A stretch of 22,655 nt of DNA from positions 1 through 22,655 of the forward strand of contig CAZBNU010000050.1 in the NCBI GenBank assembly GCA_964493075.1. Reading direction: 5' to 3'. Source of the stretch: SLFT01 sp964493075 (GTDB taxonomy: Bacteria; Hydrogenedentota; Hydrogenedentia; Hydrogenedentales; CAITNO01). The notes beneath the pieces are model-generated. The model did not search any database, was not told the DNA's origin, and worked only from the letters and a program-made list of their open reading frames with translations. The translations under genes were made by a program, and so were the position numbers. Shown here one piece after another: positions 9,070 through 16,061 of this stretch. The number at the start of each line of letters is the position of its first letter. The first letter of the stretch is position 1.

Positions 9070-9996
9070 ATGACTGATAAACGTATACCCCTTTGTCTTG
9101 TGGTGGGTTTTCTGGGAAGCGGAAAGACGACCTTTCTCAAGCGGATTGTTAAACACTATCCGAACAAGCAGATTGCCTTTGTGGTGAATGAATTTTCCGC
9201 ACTGGATGCCGATGGCATTGCCATGCAACGATTACATGATAAGGTGTTCTGTCTACCTGGTGGTAGCGTATTTTGCCGTTGTCTTGCAGGACAGTTTATC
9301 CAGACGTTAAAAGAATTGCCCGATTTGTTGGACATGCCGCAGTGTGACGGGGTCGTAGTGGAGGCGAGCGGTATCGCAGACCCCGGTGTGGCGCCGCAGA
9401 TGATGCGTGAAGAGGGATTGGATGCACTCTATCGCCTTTCCCGCATTGTTGCCGTTGTTGATCCGGGGAATATAAGTGATCTTGTGCATCAACTTCCAAA
9501 TACCCGATCGCAACTGGTAGCAGCAGATACGGTACTTATTAACAAGACCGATATCTACAGTGAGGAAAGGTTGCTAGAGACTATTGCGCTGATACGTTCC
9601 ATCAACGAAAAAGCGACCATTGAAAAGACCGTTTATTGCCAAATCACACTGGATTTGTTTGGCGGCGAATCCTGTTCAAAGCCCTCCGGAGGCTATGCTG
9701 CAGGTGCCGACCAGAACTTTGCCACAGCAGTGGCACAGACTTTTCAACCGGTGGATGTGGACCGGTTATTGCGGGCAATTAATACGTTGCAACACGAATT
9801 ATATCGTGCCAAAGGTTTTTTGAAAAGCGAAGAGGGCGCTACGTATCTTGACTGGACGCCTAATGCGTATTCGAGGTTTGACTTGCCCGATCATGAGGGC
9901 CCTTTCGGATTCTCATTGATAGGCGCCGGGAACAAAGCACCCACCATTAATGCTTTGGCGTCGCGTCTGCAATCCGGATCGTTCAATAAAACCTGA
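9070..9996 (+). CDS. COG0523/G3E-family P-loop GTPase (CobW/YjiA-like)
   Basis: This is a GTPase of the CobW/YjiA/ZNG family, whose members hand metal ions to target enzymes. Walker A is GFLGSGKT (13-20). The Walker B-like segment is VVVEASGIADPG (E98). The base-recognition motif is NKTD (158-161). A C-terminal CobW_C-like region includes AKGFL and LDWTPNAYSRFDL (about 250-275). The family's CxCC metal motif is not present in standard form; in its place is GGSVFCRCLAGQF with C69 and C71, and another Cys at C61. The length (308 aa) is typical. AGGA at 9059-9062 precedes the ATG. It is last in the RND-prepilin operon and its stop is 3 bp from that of mgtE on the other strand. The metal is unknown; a divergent subfamily is likely. 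Confidence 0.9.
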   Translation: MTDKRIPLCLVVGFLGSGKTTFLKRIVKHYPNKQIAFVVNEFSALDADGIAMQRLHDKVFCLPGGSVFCRCLAGQFIQTLKELPDLLDMPQCDGVVVEASGIADPGVAPQMMREEGLDALYRLSRIVAVVDPGNISDLVHQLPNTRSQLVAADTVLINKTDIYSEERLLETIALIRSINEKATIEKTVYCQITLDLFGGESCSKPSGGYAAGADQNFATAVAQTFQPVDVDRLLRAINTLQHELYRAKGFLKSEEGATYLDWTPNAYSRFDLPDHEGPFGFSLIGAGNKAPTINALASRLQSGSFNKT

Positions 9997-9999
9997 CGA

Positions 10000-11367
10000 T
10001 TAGATCAACCCGATTTCTATGGCGATCCGCGCCAGTCCAAGTACGAAGGTAAAACCGCACATATCGGTCAGGGTGGTTAAAATAGGAGGTGCGCCAAGTG
10101 CAGGGTCCACATTGAAAAAACGAAGCACCAGCGGGATAAGTCCCCCAAGCGATACTGCAACCAGAGTGTTCAGTGCAAAAGCCAAGCCTACTACAACACC
10201 AAGATATGCAGTCTCATCCCAAAACACCGCTGCCACCGCGCCCATGCAGCAACCAAGAATCAGGCCGTTTATCAGCCCCACACCGATCTCTTTGCGCCAT
10301 ACGTGGAAATAGTCTTCGGGTTTGATGATACCCAGGGTTAATTCACGAATGCTGACCGCCACGGACTGGTTGCCGCTGCATCCGCTCATATTGCAGATGA
10401 TGGGCATAAAGAACACCAAGGCAAACACTTTGTTAACCGTTTCCTGGTGTCCCAGCACCACGCTTGCGGCAACCATACTGAGTGCCATATTAACCAAGAG
10501 CCACGAAAGACGCCGTGAGGTGCGTTCCTGTAGGGGCATGCTTCGCAGTTCTTCGCCAAACACGATACCGCCAAAACGAAGCAAACTGCGTCCCTGAACT
10601 TCCCCCCACGCCTCCACCACGTCGGCACGGAGCACGATTCCTGCCAATACCCCGGAATCATCTACCACGGGAAGCCCCCAAAAGGGATAGCGTTCGAGGA
10701 GATCGTCCAGTTCATCCAGTGTTGTATGCGTAAACACAAAGATAGGGTTGGCAATCATAATGGAACGGATGGGAGTATTTGCAGGCGCAAAGAAAAGGTC
10801 GCGAAGCCGAAGCACCCCCAAGAGTTTGCCTGCACTGGATTCCACATAGGCGTACTGAACGCCATAATCGGAATTGCTATCGGCTTTCCTGCGTAAGTCT
10901 TCCTGTACCTCGATCACTGTGGCAGAATCAGGGTAGGCCAAAAATTCCGTCATCATGATGCCGCCAGCTGTATCCGTATCATATCTGAGAAGACCGCGTG
11001 CATCCTCTGCTTCTTCAGGGGCCATTTGTCGAAGAATGGCCTCGGCATCCTCTTCATCCAGTTCAGCCAGAACGTCTGCGCGTCTGTCGCTTTCCATTTC
11101 CTCTATAATGCTGGCGGCTTCATGTATGGGCAGGTCTTCAAGAATATCAGCGCCTAACGCATCGGCAAGTTCTTCAATAATATCCGCAGCATCTTCGGGG
11201 CCGAGAAGACGAAATACACGGTTGCATTCTTCCTCACCAAGCCGCGAAAAAGCGCGGGCTGTATCGCCGGGCGGAAGTTCCTTCAGAAAAGCCAGCAGCG
11301 CATCTTTGTCACCCACAAGAAGGTGGTCACGAATGGCTTCCCACGGATTTACATTCAGTTCAGGCAT
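10000..11367 (-). CDS. mgtE: Magnesium transporter MgtE
   Basis: This is a Mg2+ channel/transporter. An acidic helical N domain (about 1-130, many EE and DD pairs) precedes two CBS domains (about 135-255; MMTEFLAYPDSATV and SIMIANPIFVFTHTTLDEL are the two strand starts). In known MgtE these regions bind Mg2+ and close the pore when Mg2+ is sufficient. A plug-helix region leads to five membrane segments. The pore signature reads NMSGCSGNQSVAVSIRELTLG. The last segment carries TLTDMCGF with D435, matching the pore Asp (D432) of the Thermus protein. The length (455 aa) is standard. AAAGGGA lies seven bases upstream of the ATG. A promoter-like site and a possibly folded leader of about 225 nt precede it. 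Its stop is 3 bp from the convergent GTPase gene. Confidence 0.96.
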   Translation of the reverse strand: MPELNVNPWEAIRDHLLVGDKDALLAFLKELPPGDTARAFSRLGEEECNRVFRLLGPEDAADIIEELADALGADILEDLPIHEAASIIEEMESDRRADVLAELDEEDAEAILRQMAPEEAEDARGLLRYDTDTAGGIMMTEFLAYPDSATVIEVQEDLRRKADSNSDYGVQYAYVESSAGKLLGVLRLRDLFFAPANTPIRSIMIANPIFVFTHTTLDELDDLLERYPFWGLPVVDDSGVLAGIVLRADVVEAWGEVQGRSLLRFGGIVFGEELRSMPLQERTSRRLSWLLVNMALSMVAASVVLGHQETVNKVFALVFFMPIICNMSGCSGNQSVAVSIRELTLGIIKPEDYFHVWRKEIGVGLINGLILGCCMGAVAAVFWDETAYLGVVVGLAFALNTLVAVSLGGLIPLVLRFFNVDPALGAPPILTTLTDMCGFTFVLGLARIAIEIGLI

Positions 11368-11441
11368 AGGATCCCTTTAGGTTATGGCAAAATAGGCAGA
11401 ACGAACAACATAGCAGAAAAGTCAAACGGCGCCATTGTGAA

Positions 11442-11596
11442 GCATGAAGTAATTTGGTGTTATGTGAAAATTTATGGGTTAAACGAGATTGCTTTGTATC
11501 TCGCAATGACGGTAACGGTTGTCTTTGCGCACTTTAGCTTCTTTTTTTCACAGCCTCTCATTTATAAGTCAATAATCATAACACCATTACCCATGC
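11442..11596 (-). promoter_or_regulatory. Candidate structured mgtE leader closed by a long-range stem
   Basis: The gene-free stretch 11368-11667 holds a long-range inverted repeat. GCATG, GTAAT and GGTGTTATG (11442-11464) are complementary to CATAACACC, ATTAC and CATGC (11577-11596): 19 base pairs in three blocks separated by short bulges, enclosing 112 nt. On the minus strand the first arm begins at about the predicted transcription start, as a P1-type helix would. Inside, CGAGAT/ATCTCG (11484-11489 with 11498-11503) can form a hairpin, and ATTGC/GCAAT (11488-11492 with 11503-11507) an exclusive alternative. The sequence does not match the M-box Mg2+ riboswitch that I can recall. A small repeat element with inverted ends is the main alternative. 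Confidence 0.4.
11484..11511. repeat. Degenerate copy of a GAGATTGC...GCAATGAC palindromic repeat
   Basis: The stretch runs from CGAGATTGC to CGCAATGACG and resembles a common class of bacterial intergenic palindromes (arms like GTCATTGCGAG and GCAATCTCG, known for example among Rickettsia palindromic elements). The resemblance is from memory. It sits in the enclosed part of the mgtE leader inverted repeat. Only one copy is present here. Confidence 0.4.
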
Positions 11597-11600
11597 GTCC

Positions 11601-11630
11601 ATTATAGCATGTATGGAAAGAACAGCCCAA
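11601..11630 (-). promoter_or_regulatory. Candidate sigma-70-type promoter for mgtE
   Basis: On the minus strand, TTGGGC (11630-11625) is followed after 18 bases by a perfect TATAAT (11606-11601). Transcription from it would start near 11594 and give mgtE a leader of about 225 nt. The -35 box is only a partial match. The perfect -10 and the position between glpK and mgtE support it, but no other evidence is available. Confidence 0.4.
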
Positions 11631-11667
11631 AAAATGAAGAACGTGCTTGAATTACAGGAAAGATTAC

Positions 11668-13158
11668 TTATTCTTCGGCCCAGTTGCGGCTGCGGCCAAG
11701 GGCTTTGCGCCATCCTGTGCGAAGTGCCGTACGGGCGTTGGCGTCAAGGGTTGGACTGAAAAGCCTGTCCACTTGCCATTGCGTTTCAATCTCATCGAAA
11801 CTGTCCCAATAGCCTACAGCAAGTCCAGCCAGGTAGGCAGCGCCGAGCGCGGTGGTTTCGAGCACCTGTGGTCGCACAACGGGCACATTAAGGATATCGG
11901 TTTGAAACTGCATCAGCAGGTTGTTGATGGCCGCGCCTCCGTCAACGCGCAATTCAGTGGCGGCAACCCCCGAATCGGCGACCATGGATTCCAGCACATC
12001 TGCCACTTGATACGCAATACCTTCCAAAGCGGCAAGGGCAATGTGCCCTGCATTGATCCCACGAGTCAGTCCGGCGATGATGCCCCTGGCATGTGGGTCC
12101 CAGTGGGGCGCGCCAAGTCCTGCAAAAGCAGGCACAATGTAGACGCCGCCGTTGTCTTTTACTGAAGCGGCCAGCGTTTCAATTTCAGCTGCGGATTTGA
12201 TAATGCCCAAGCCGTCACGCAGCCATTGTACCAGTGCTCCTGCGATAAACACACTACCTTCCAAAGCATATTCGGTTTTACCGTTAATTTTCCACGCCAC
12301 CGTGGTGAGAAGATTATTATTGGAAAGGACTTTCTTTTCGCCGGTATGGAGCAGCATGAAACAGCCGGTTCCATAGGTATTTTTTACCATGCCGGGTCGG
12401 ATACACATTTGCCCAAAGAGGGCAGCCTGTTGGTCGCCTGCAATTCCGGCAATGGGAATGGTGTTCTCAAAAAGCCCGGGCGCCGTGTTGCCGTAACGTG
12501 TGCTTGATGGCTTTACTTCCGGCATCATGGATTTTGGGATATCCAGCAGACTTAGTAGTTCATCGTCCCATTCGCCGCTTTCCAAATTATAGAGCAGCGT
12601 GCGTGAGGCGTTGCTTGCATCAGTGATGTGGCATTTCCCGCCGGTCAGATTCCATAAGAGCCAGGTATCCACGGTGCCAAAAGCGAGTTCGCCTCGTTCT
12701 GCAGATTCGCGTGTTTCTGGCACATTGTCCAGAATCCATCTTATTTTGGTGCCCGAGAAATACGGATCAAGCAGAAGGCCGGTCTTAGCGCGGAAAAGCG
12801 GCTCATGACCTGCCGCGCGGAGAGACTCACAGATGCCCGCCGTGCGCCTGTCCTGCCAGACAATGGCGTTGCAGACAGGCGCACCGGTAATCTTGTTCCA
12901 GACCAGCGTGGTTTCCCGCTGATTGGTAATGCCGATAGCAGCAACCTCATTTGCTGAGACGCCTGCGTTTTTCAATACCGCCGTGGCAACCCGCAATTGA
13001 GAGTTCCAAATATCCTCGGGGCGATGCTCCACCCAGCTGGCTTGTGGAAATATCTGTTCAAACTCTTCCTGTGCAACAGCAACAATTTGGCCGCCGTGAT
13101 TAAAGAGAATAGCCCGGGAACTGGTAGTCCCCTGATCCAACGCCAGAATATATGCCAT
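11668..13158 (-). CDS. glpK: Glycerol kinase GlpK
   Basis: This enzyme phosphorylates glycerol with ATP to glycerol 3-phosphate in the cytoplasm. It is an FGGY-family kinase, opening with MAYILALDQGTTSSRAILF, followed by GITNQRETTLVWNK, AIVWQDRRT, DTWLLWNLTGG, GIAGDQQAALFGQ with the catalytic base D242, YGTGCFML, PAFAGLGAPHWD and LRVDGGAAINNLLMQFQ. The length of 496 aa is normal. The frame is open farther upstream (to 13257), but the ATG at 13158 matches the family N-terminus and has AAAGGGA about ten bases before it. A PAS-domain gene ends 106 bp upstream on the same strand. No glpF or glpD is in the window. No terminator is seen before mgtE. Confidence 0.97.
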   Translation of the reverse strand: MAYILALDQGTTSSRAILFNHGGQIVAVAQEEFEQIFPQASWVEHRPEDIWNSQLRVATAVLKNAGVSANEVAAIGITNQRETTLVWNKITGAPVCNAIVWQDRRTAGICESLRAAGHEPLFRAKTGLLLDPYFSGTKIRWILDNVPETRESAERGELAFGTVDTWLLWNLTGGKCHITDASNASRTLLYNLESGEWDDELLSLLDIPKSMMPEVKPSSTRYGNTAPGLFENTIPIAGIAGDQQAALFGQMCIRPGMVKNTYGTGCFMLLHTGEKKVLSNNNLLTTVAWKINGKTEYALEGSVFIAGALVQWLRDGLGIIKSAAEIETLAASVKDNGGVYIVPAFAGLGAPHWDPHARGIIAGLTRGINAGHIALAALEGIAYQVADVLESMVADSGVAATELRVDGGAAINNLLMQFQTDILNVPVVRPQVLETTALGAAYLAGLAVGYWDSFDEIETQWQVDRLFSPTLDANARTALRTGWRKALGRSRNWAEE

Positions 13159-13264
13159 GACCAGAATCCCTTTCATTAGGTTGTGAATCTTATAGTAGCA
13201 TAACACTAAAGCCCTGATACGAGGCAAGAAAAAGGGTAAAGGATGGAAGGAAGACATGCAGTTT

Positions 13265-15364
13265 CTATCGGTTGCAAATATCGTCTATCAGGGATTTCTG
13301 GTCTTCAACGTCTGTCATAATTGCAACGGAAAGGGTCTGGTCGCCGCAGGCCACAGCGCGGGTGTGGATGAGTACCTGCCGATAGGTGCCGCTGTGGTGG
13401 CGGAGCTTCGCTGTGATGGCTTCAAGTTTATCGCAAGTTCTTATGCTATCGAAGGTACTGCTTACCATTTCCATGGAAGATTCATCATGCAGTTCTGTAA
13501 ATTTCATGGTGCGCAGTATTTCAACATTGATGCCCACATATTCAGAAGCACGTCTGTTGGCGTCAATAAGCATTCCGGTTGTGGAGTCCGCAACGAATAT
13601 CGGTGCTGGCGAAGTCTCGAAAAGATTGTGATATAGATGTTCGCGCCGCTCTAAATCGGCCTTTAGTTTTTTGTGGGCACTCACATTTTGGGCAATGCCG
13701 AAGACCCGAATTATTCTCCCAGTATCGTCTTTTTCAAGGCGGATACGTACCATAAAATATGCCAGGGCGCCGTCACCTAATCGGATTGCGACCTCAAAGG
13801 AACGAAGTGCCTTCGGGTCAGCATTGGGCACATTTGCCATACAGGCCGCCAGTGGCGGGGTAGTGGAATCGGCGAAAAAACGCTTTTGAAACAGGGCCGC
13901 CTTAAGGCGATAGCCACCTTGCTCTGCTTCGGTGGTATGAAGAATATCATAACCTGCATCATCAAAGATGAACTCACCGCTGGAAAGGTCAAACTCCCAG
14001 TAGGCCATTTGCCCGATAGACATCGCTTCCGCAAGATAAGACTTTTGCTGTTCCAATTCTTTTGATCGCGCGGCAACACGTTGTTCAAGGGCTTGATTCA
14101 GATCGAGAATCTCTATATCTCTCTCTTTTTGTTCTGTAACATCGCGTGCTATACCTATGCTGATATTATGTTCGGGGAGTGGTACCAGAAGGCATGAGAG
14201 CCAGCGATAGGAACCATCTTTGCACAAGGCCCGCTGTTCAAGAAGGGGAGGCGACTCTCCCTTAGCAAGTGCATAAAGTGTTTGCGCGCCCTTAACTAAG
14301 TCGTCAGGATGGGTGAAAGAAATTGCGGGCTTCCCTGTCATCTCAGATGTGGACCAGCCAAGAGAATGCTGCCAGGCCGGATTGACATGAAGTAATGTGC
14401 CATTCTGATCAAGAATGGCATGCAAATCCCTTGAATAATGAAAGAAAAGAGCGTGCTCATCCTCGGCTTGTTTCATTCTGTTGATGTCCTGCAAAATACC
14501 AATCATGCGAAGCGGTTTTTGTTCTTCGTCATGTTCTGTAATCCGGCCACGTAACGCCACCCACTTCCATGCGCAGGTGTGGGATATAACGCGCAGTTGA
14601 ATATCTACAATTGGCACATCACCCTCAATGTGCGCATCAAAAGCATTTTCAACGGCCGTACGATCATCCTGGTAAATGAATTTATAAAGGTCATCAACTT
14701 TGATGGAATTTGAAGTGTAGGCATCGCCAAGTATTTCAACAATTCGCGAACTAAAGTTAAACCGACCTGCAGGTATATTGTACTCCCACCATGCCATATC
14801 GGCTCCCCAGAAGGCCAACGCCTGTCGCTCCTGGCTTTCCCGAAAGGTCTTTTCCATGCGTTCGCGCTCATGTATCTCATTATGAAGTGCGCGTATTTGT
14901 TCTTCGGCACGGCGTTCAATCTGGTCGGCAAGGGTGGCGACCCGCTCTGCTATGCGTTCCTCAACAACAGAATCGCATACCGCAAAAATGCAGCGCCTGT
15001 TACCGTCTATGGCTGAAAGTTCAGCAAGCCAGTAAAAAGAAACCGGAACCGTGGAACCATTTGGACGAAGGAGCGAAAGAGAAAGACTTTTTCCGTTTTT
15101 TTCATTGAATAACGCACGATAGGAGTCGAAGTATACTTGATGTGAGGAAGGAGCGAGCATATTGATGAAAGTGCTTCCTCGGTGTTTGTTTTCGGGACAT
15201 TGAAGTAAATTTGCCAACGCGGCATTTATTTTAAGTACGAGCCCTGATTCCTGCAGTATGATATGCGCGTGGGGCGATGCTGCTATAAATTGGATAAGAA
15301 GACTGCTTTCACTTTCACTGAGGGGAGAAGGCGGATCGTTTTTCTTTCGTGCTTTATCTACCAT
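13265..15364 (-). CDS. Multi-PAS sensor protein without output domain
   Basis: This is a predicted cytoplasmic sensory protein of 699 aa made almost wholly of PAS folds. I count five: about 20-140, 185-300, 305-420, 455-570 and 575-695. PAC-type endings are visible as GILQDINRMKQAED, GIARDVTEQKERD, FGIAQNVSAHKKLK and IMTDVEDQKSLIDD. Charged coiled-coil stretches lie at about 145-185 (RIAERVATLADQIERRAEEQ) and 420-455. No membrane segment is seen. After the last PAC motif the chain stops at DDICNR, where related sensors normally continue into HisKA/HATPase, GGDEF or a helix-turn-helix. No such domain is readable in any frame in the 106 bp before glpK. It may work by binding a partner or be a remnant of a larger kinase. 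The start has only a weak GAG upstream. The ligand is unknown. Confidence 0.85.
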   Translation of the reverse strand: MVDKARKKNDPPSPLSESESSLLIQFIAASPHAHIILQESGLVLKINAALANLLQCPENKHRGSTFINMLAPSSHQVYFDSYRALFNEKNGKSLSLSLLRPNGSTVPVSFYWLAELSAIDGNRRCIFAVCDSVVEERIAERVATLADQIERRAEEQIRALHNEIHERERMEKTFRESQERQALAFWGADMAWWEYNIPAGRFNFSSRIVEILGDAYTSNSIKVDDLYKFIYQDDRTAVENAFDAHIEGDVPIVDIQLRVISHTCAWKWVALRGRITEHDEEQKPLRMIGILQDINRMKQAEDEHALFFHYSRDLHAILDQNGTLLHVNPAWQHSLGWSTSEMTGKPAISFTHPDDLVKGAQTLYALAKGESPPLLEQRALCKDGSYRWLSCLLVPLPEHNISIGIARDVTEQKERDIEILDLNQALEQRVAARSKELEQQKSYLAEAMSIGQMAYWEFDLSSGEFIFDDAGYDILHTTEAEQGGYRLKAALFQKRFFADSTTPPLAACMANVPNADPKALRSFEVAIRLGDGALAYFMVRIRLEKDDTGRIIRVFGIAQNVSAHKKLKADLERREHLYHNLFETSPAPIFVADSTTGMLIDANRRASEYVGINVEILRTMKFTELHDESSMEMVSSTFDSIRTCDKLEAITAKLRHHSGTYRQVLIHTRAVACGDQTLSVAIMTDVEDQKSLIDDICNR

Positions 15365-15438
15365 TTACTCAAAAACTACCTGTGTTGGATATGCTTGCAA
15401 AAACTATCATCGTTCTCCCAAAACAATTACATTGCCAT

Positions 15439-15452
15439 CGTCATTCCAGTTT
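15439..15452. repeat. Half-copy of the ATTCC hairpin repeat
   Basis: CGTCATTCCAGTTT here matches the complement of 22612-22625 at 13 of 14 positions. The rest of the gap 15365-15581 between smpB and the PAS gene shows no gene, RNA or convincing promoter. Confidence 0.4.
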
Positions 15453-15581
15453 CGAGGTTGTAAGACAGGAAGACACCGAGTTAAGAGTGATTACTTATCC
15501 TAACATGTATGAGCAAATAAAAACAAACGCGCCTTGATATGTTATACCTTTGCGGACGATGTCGTGGAAAATGATGCTGAT

Positions 15582-16061
15582 TCACCGCACGTTTTTCATT
15601 TGCCTGCTCATTTCGCGATCTGCTTCCCGCTGTTGAACGGTGGCGCGCTTATCATAGGTGTGTTTCCCCTTGCACAGGCCTATTTCAATTTTTAGTTTCC
15701 CCTTTTTGAAATAGGCACATAGAGGGACAACGGTTAGCCCTTTTTCTTCAACACGCCGCTGCAGCTTCGCAATCTCACGGCTATGCAGCAACAACCTGCG
15801 GGGCCGTTCGGGCGGGTGGTTATTGATGTTGCCTTGTTCGTACGGGCTGATTCGTGCGCCCACCAGCCATGCCTCTCCCTTTTCAAAGTTCACATACGAT
15901 TCTTTGAGGCTGATGGCGCTTTTCATGCGTATAGACTTGATTTCAGTTCCTCGCAGCGAAATGCCAGCCTCCAGTTTTTCGAGTACAAAATAGTCGTGCC
16001 AAGCGGTTCTGTTTTTGACGACAATTTTAATGCCATCGTTCGCTGCGCCGTCCTTACTCAT
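15582..16061 (-). CDS. smpB: SsrA (tmRNA)-binding protein SmpB
   Basis: SmpB binds tmRNA and brings it to stalled ribosomes for trans-translation. Family motifs are all present: VVKNRTAWHDYFVLEKLEAGISLRGTEI in pieces, SIRMKSAISLKESYV, AWLVGARISPYEQGNI, PPERPRRLLLH, LTVVPLCAYFKKGKLKIEIGLCKGKHTYDKR, and a basic C-terminal tail that threads into the mRNA channel. The length of 159 aa is standard. The frame is open 20 codons farther upstream, but ATG 16061 (MSKDGAAN) has GGAG eight bases before it and gives the normal length. It overlaps the end of the upstream gene by 8 nt (ATGAGTAA), which suggests coupled translation. No ssrA gene was recognised in the window. Confidence 0.95.
   Translation of the reverse strand: MSKDGAANDGIKIVVKNRTAWHDYFVLEKLEAGISLRGTEIKSIRMKSAISLKESYVNFEKGEAWLVGARISPYEQGNINNHPPERPRRLLLHSREIAKLQRRVEEKGLTVVPLCAYFKKGKLKIEIGLCKGKHTYDKRATVQQREADREMSRQMKNVR

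Noticed and set aside
11368..11600. M-box Mg2+ riboswitch upstream of mgtE
   Set aside because: None of the conserved M-box segments that I can recall are present; only the unspecific leader candidate was reported.
11432..11603. Target-site duplication (CCATT at 11432-11436 and 11599-11603) flanking the mgtE-leader inverted repeat
   Set aside because: The copies lie 5 and 2 bases from the repeat ends and are only 5 nt long, so chance is likely; it was not used to call a mobile element.
13159..13257. 33-codon N-terminal extension of glpK
   Set aside because: The extension has no family match, and the ATG at 13158 fits the GlpK N-terminus and has a Shine-Dalgarno site.
13200..13264. A frameshifted kinase domain after the PAS protein
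   Set aside because: All three minus-strand frames were read through to glpK and show no HisKA, HATPase or GGDEF sequence.
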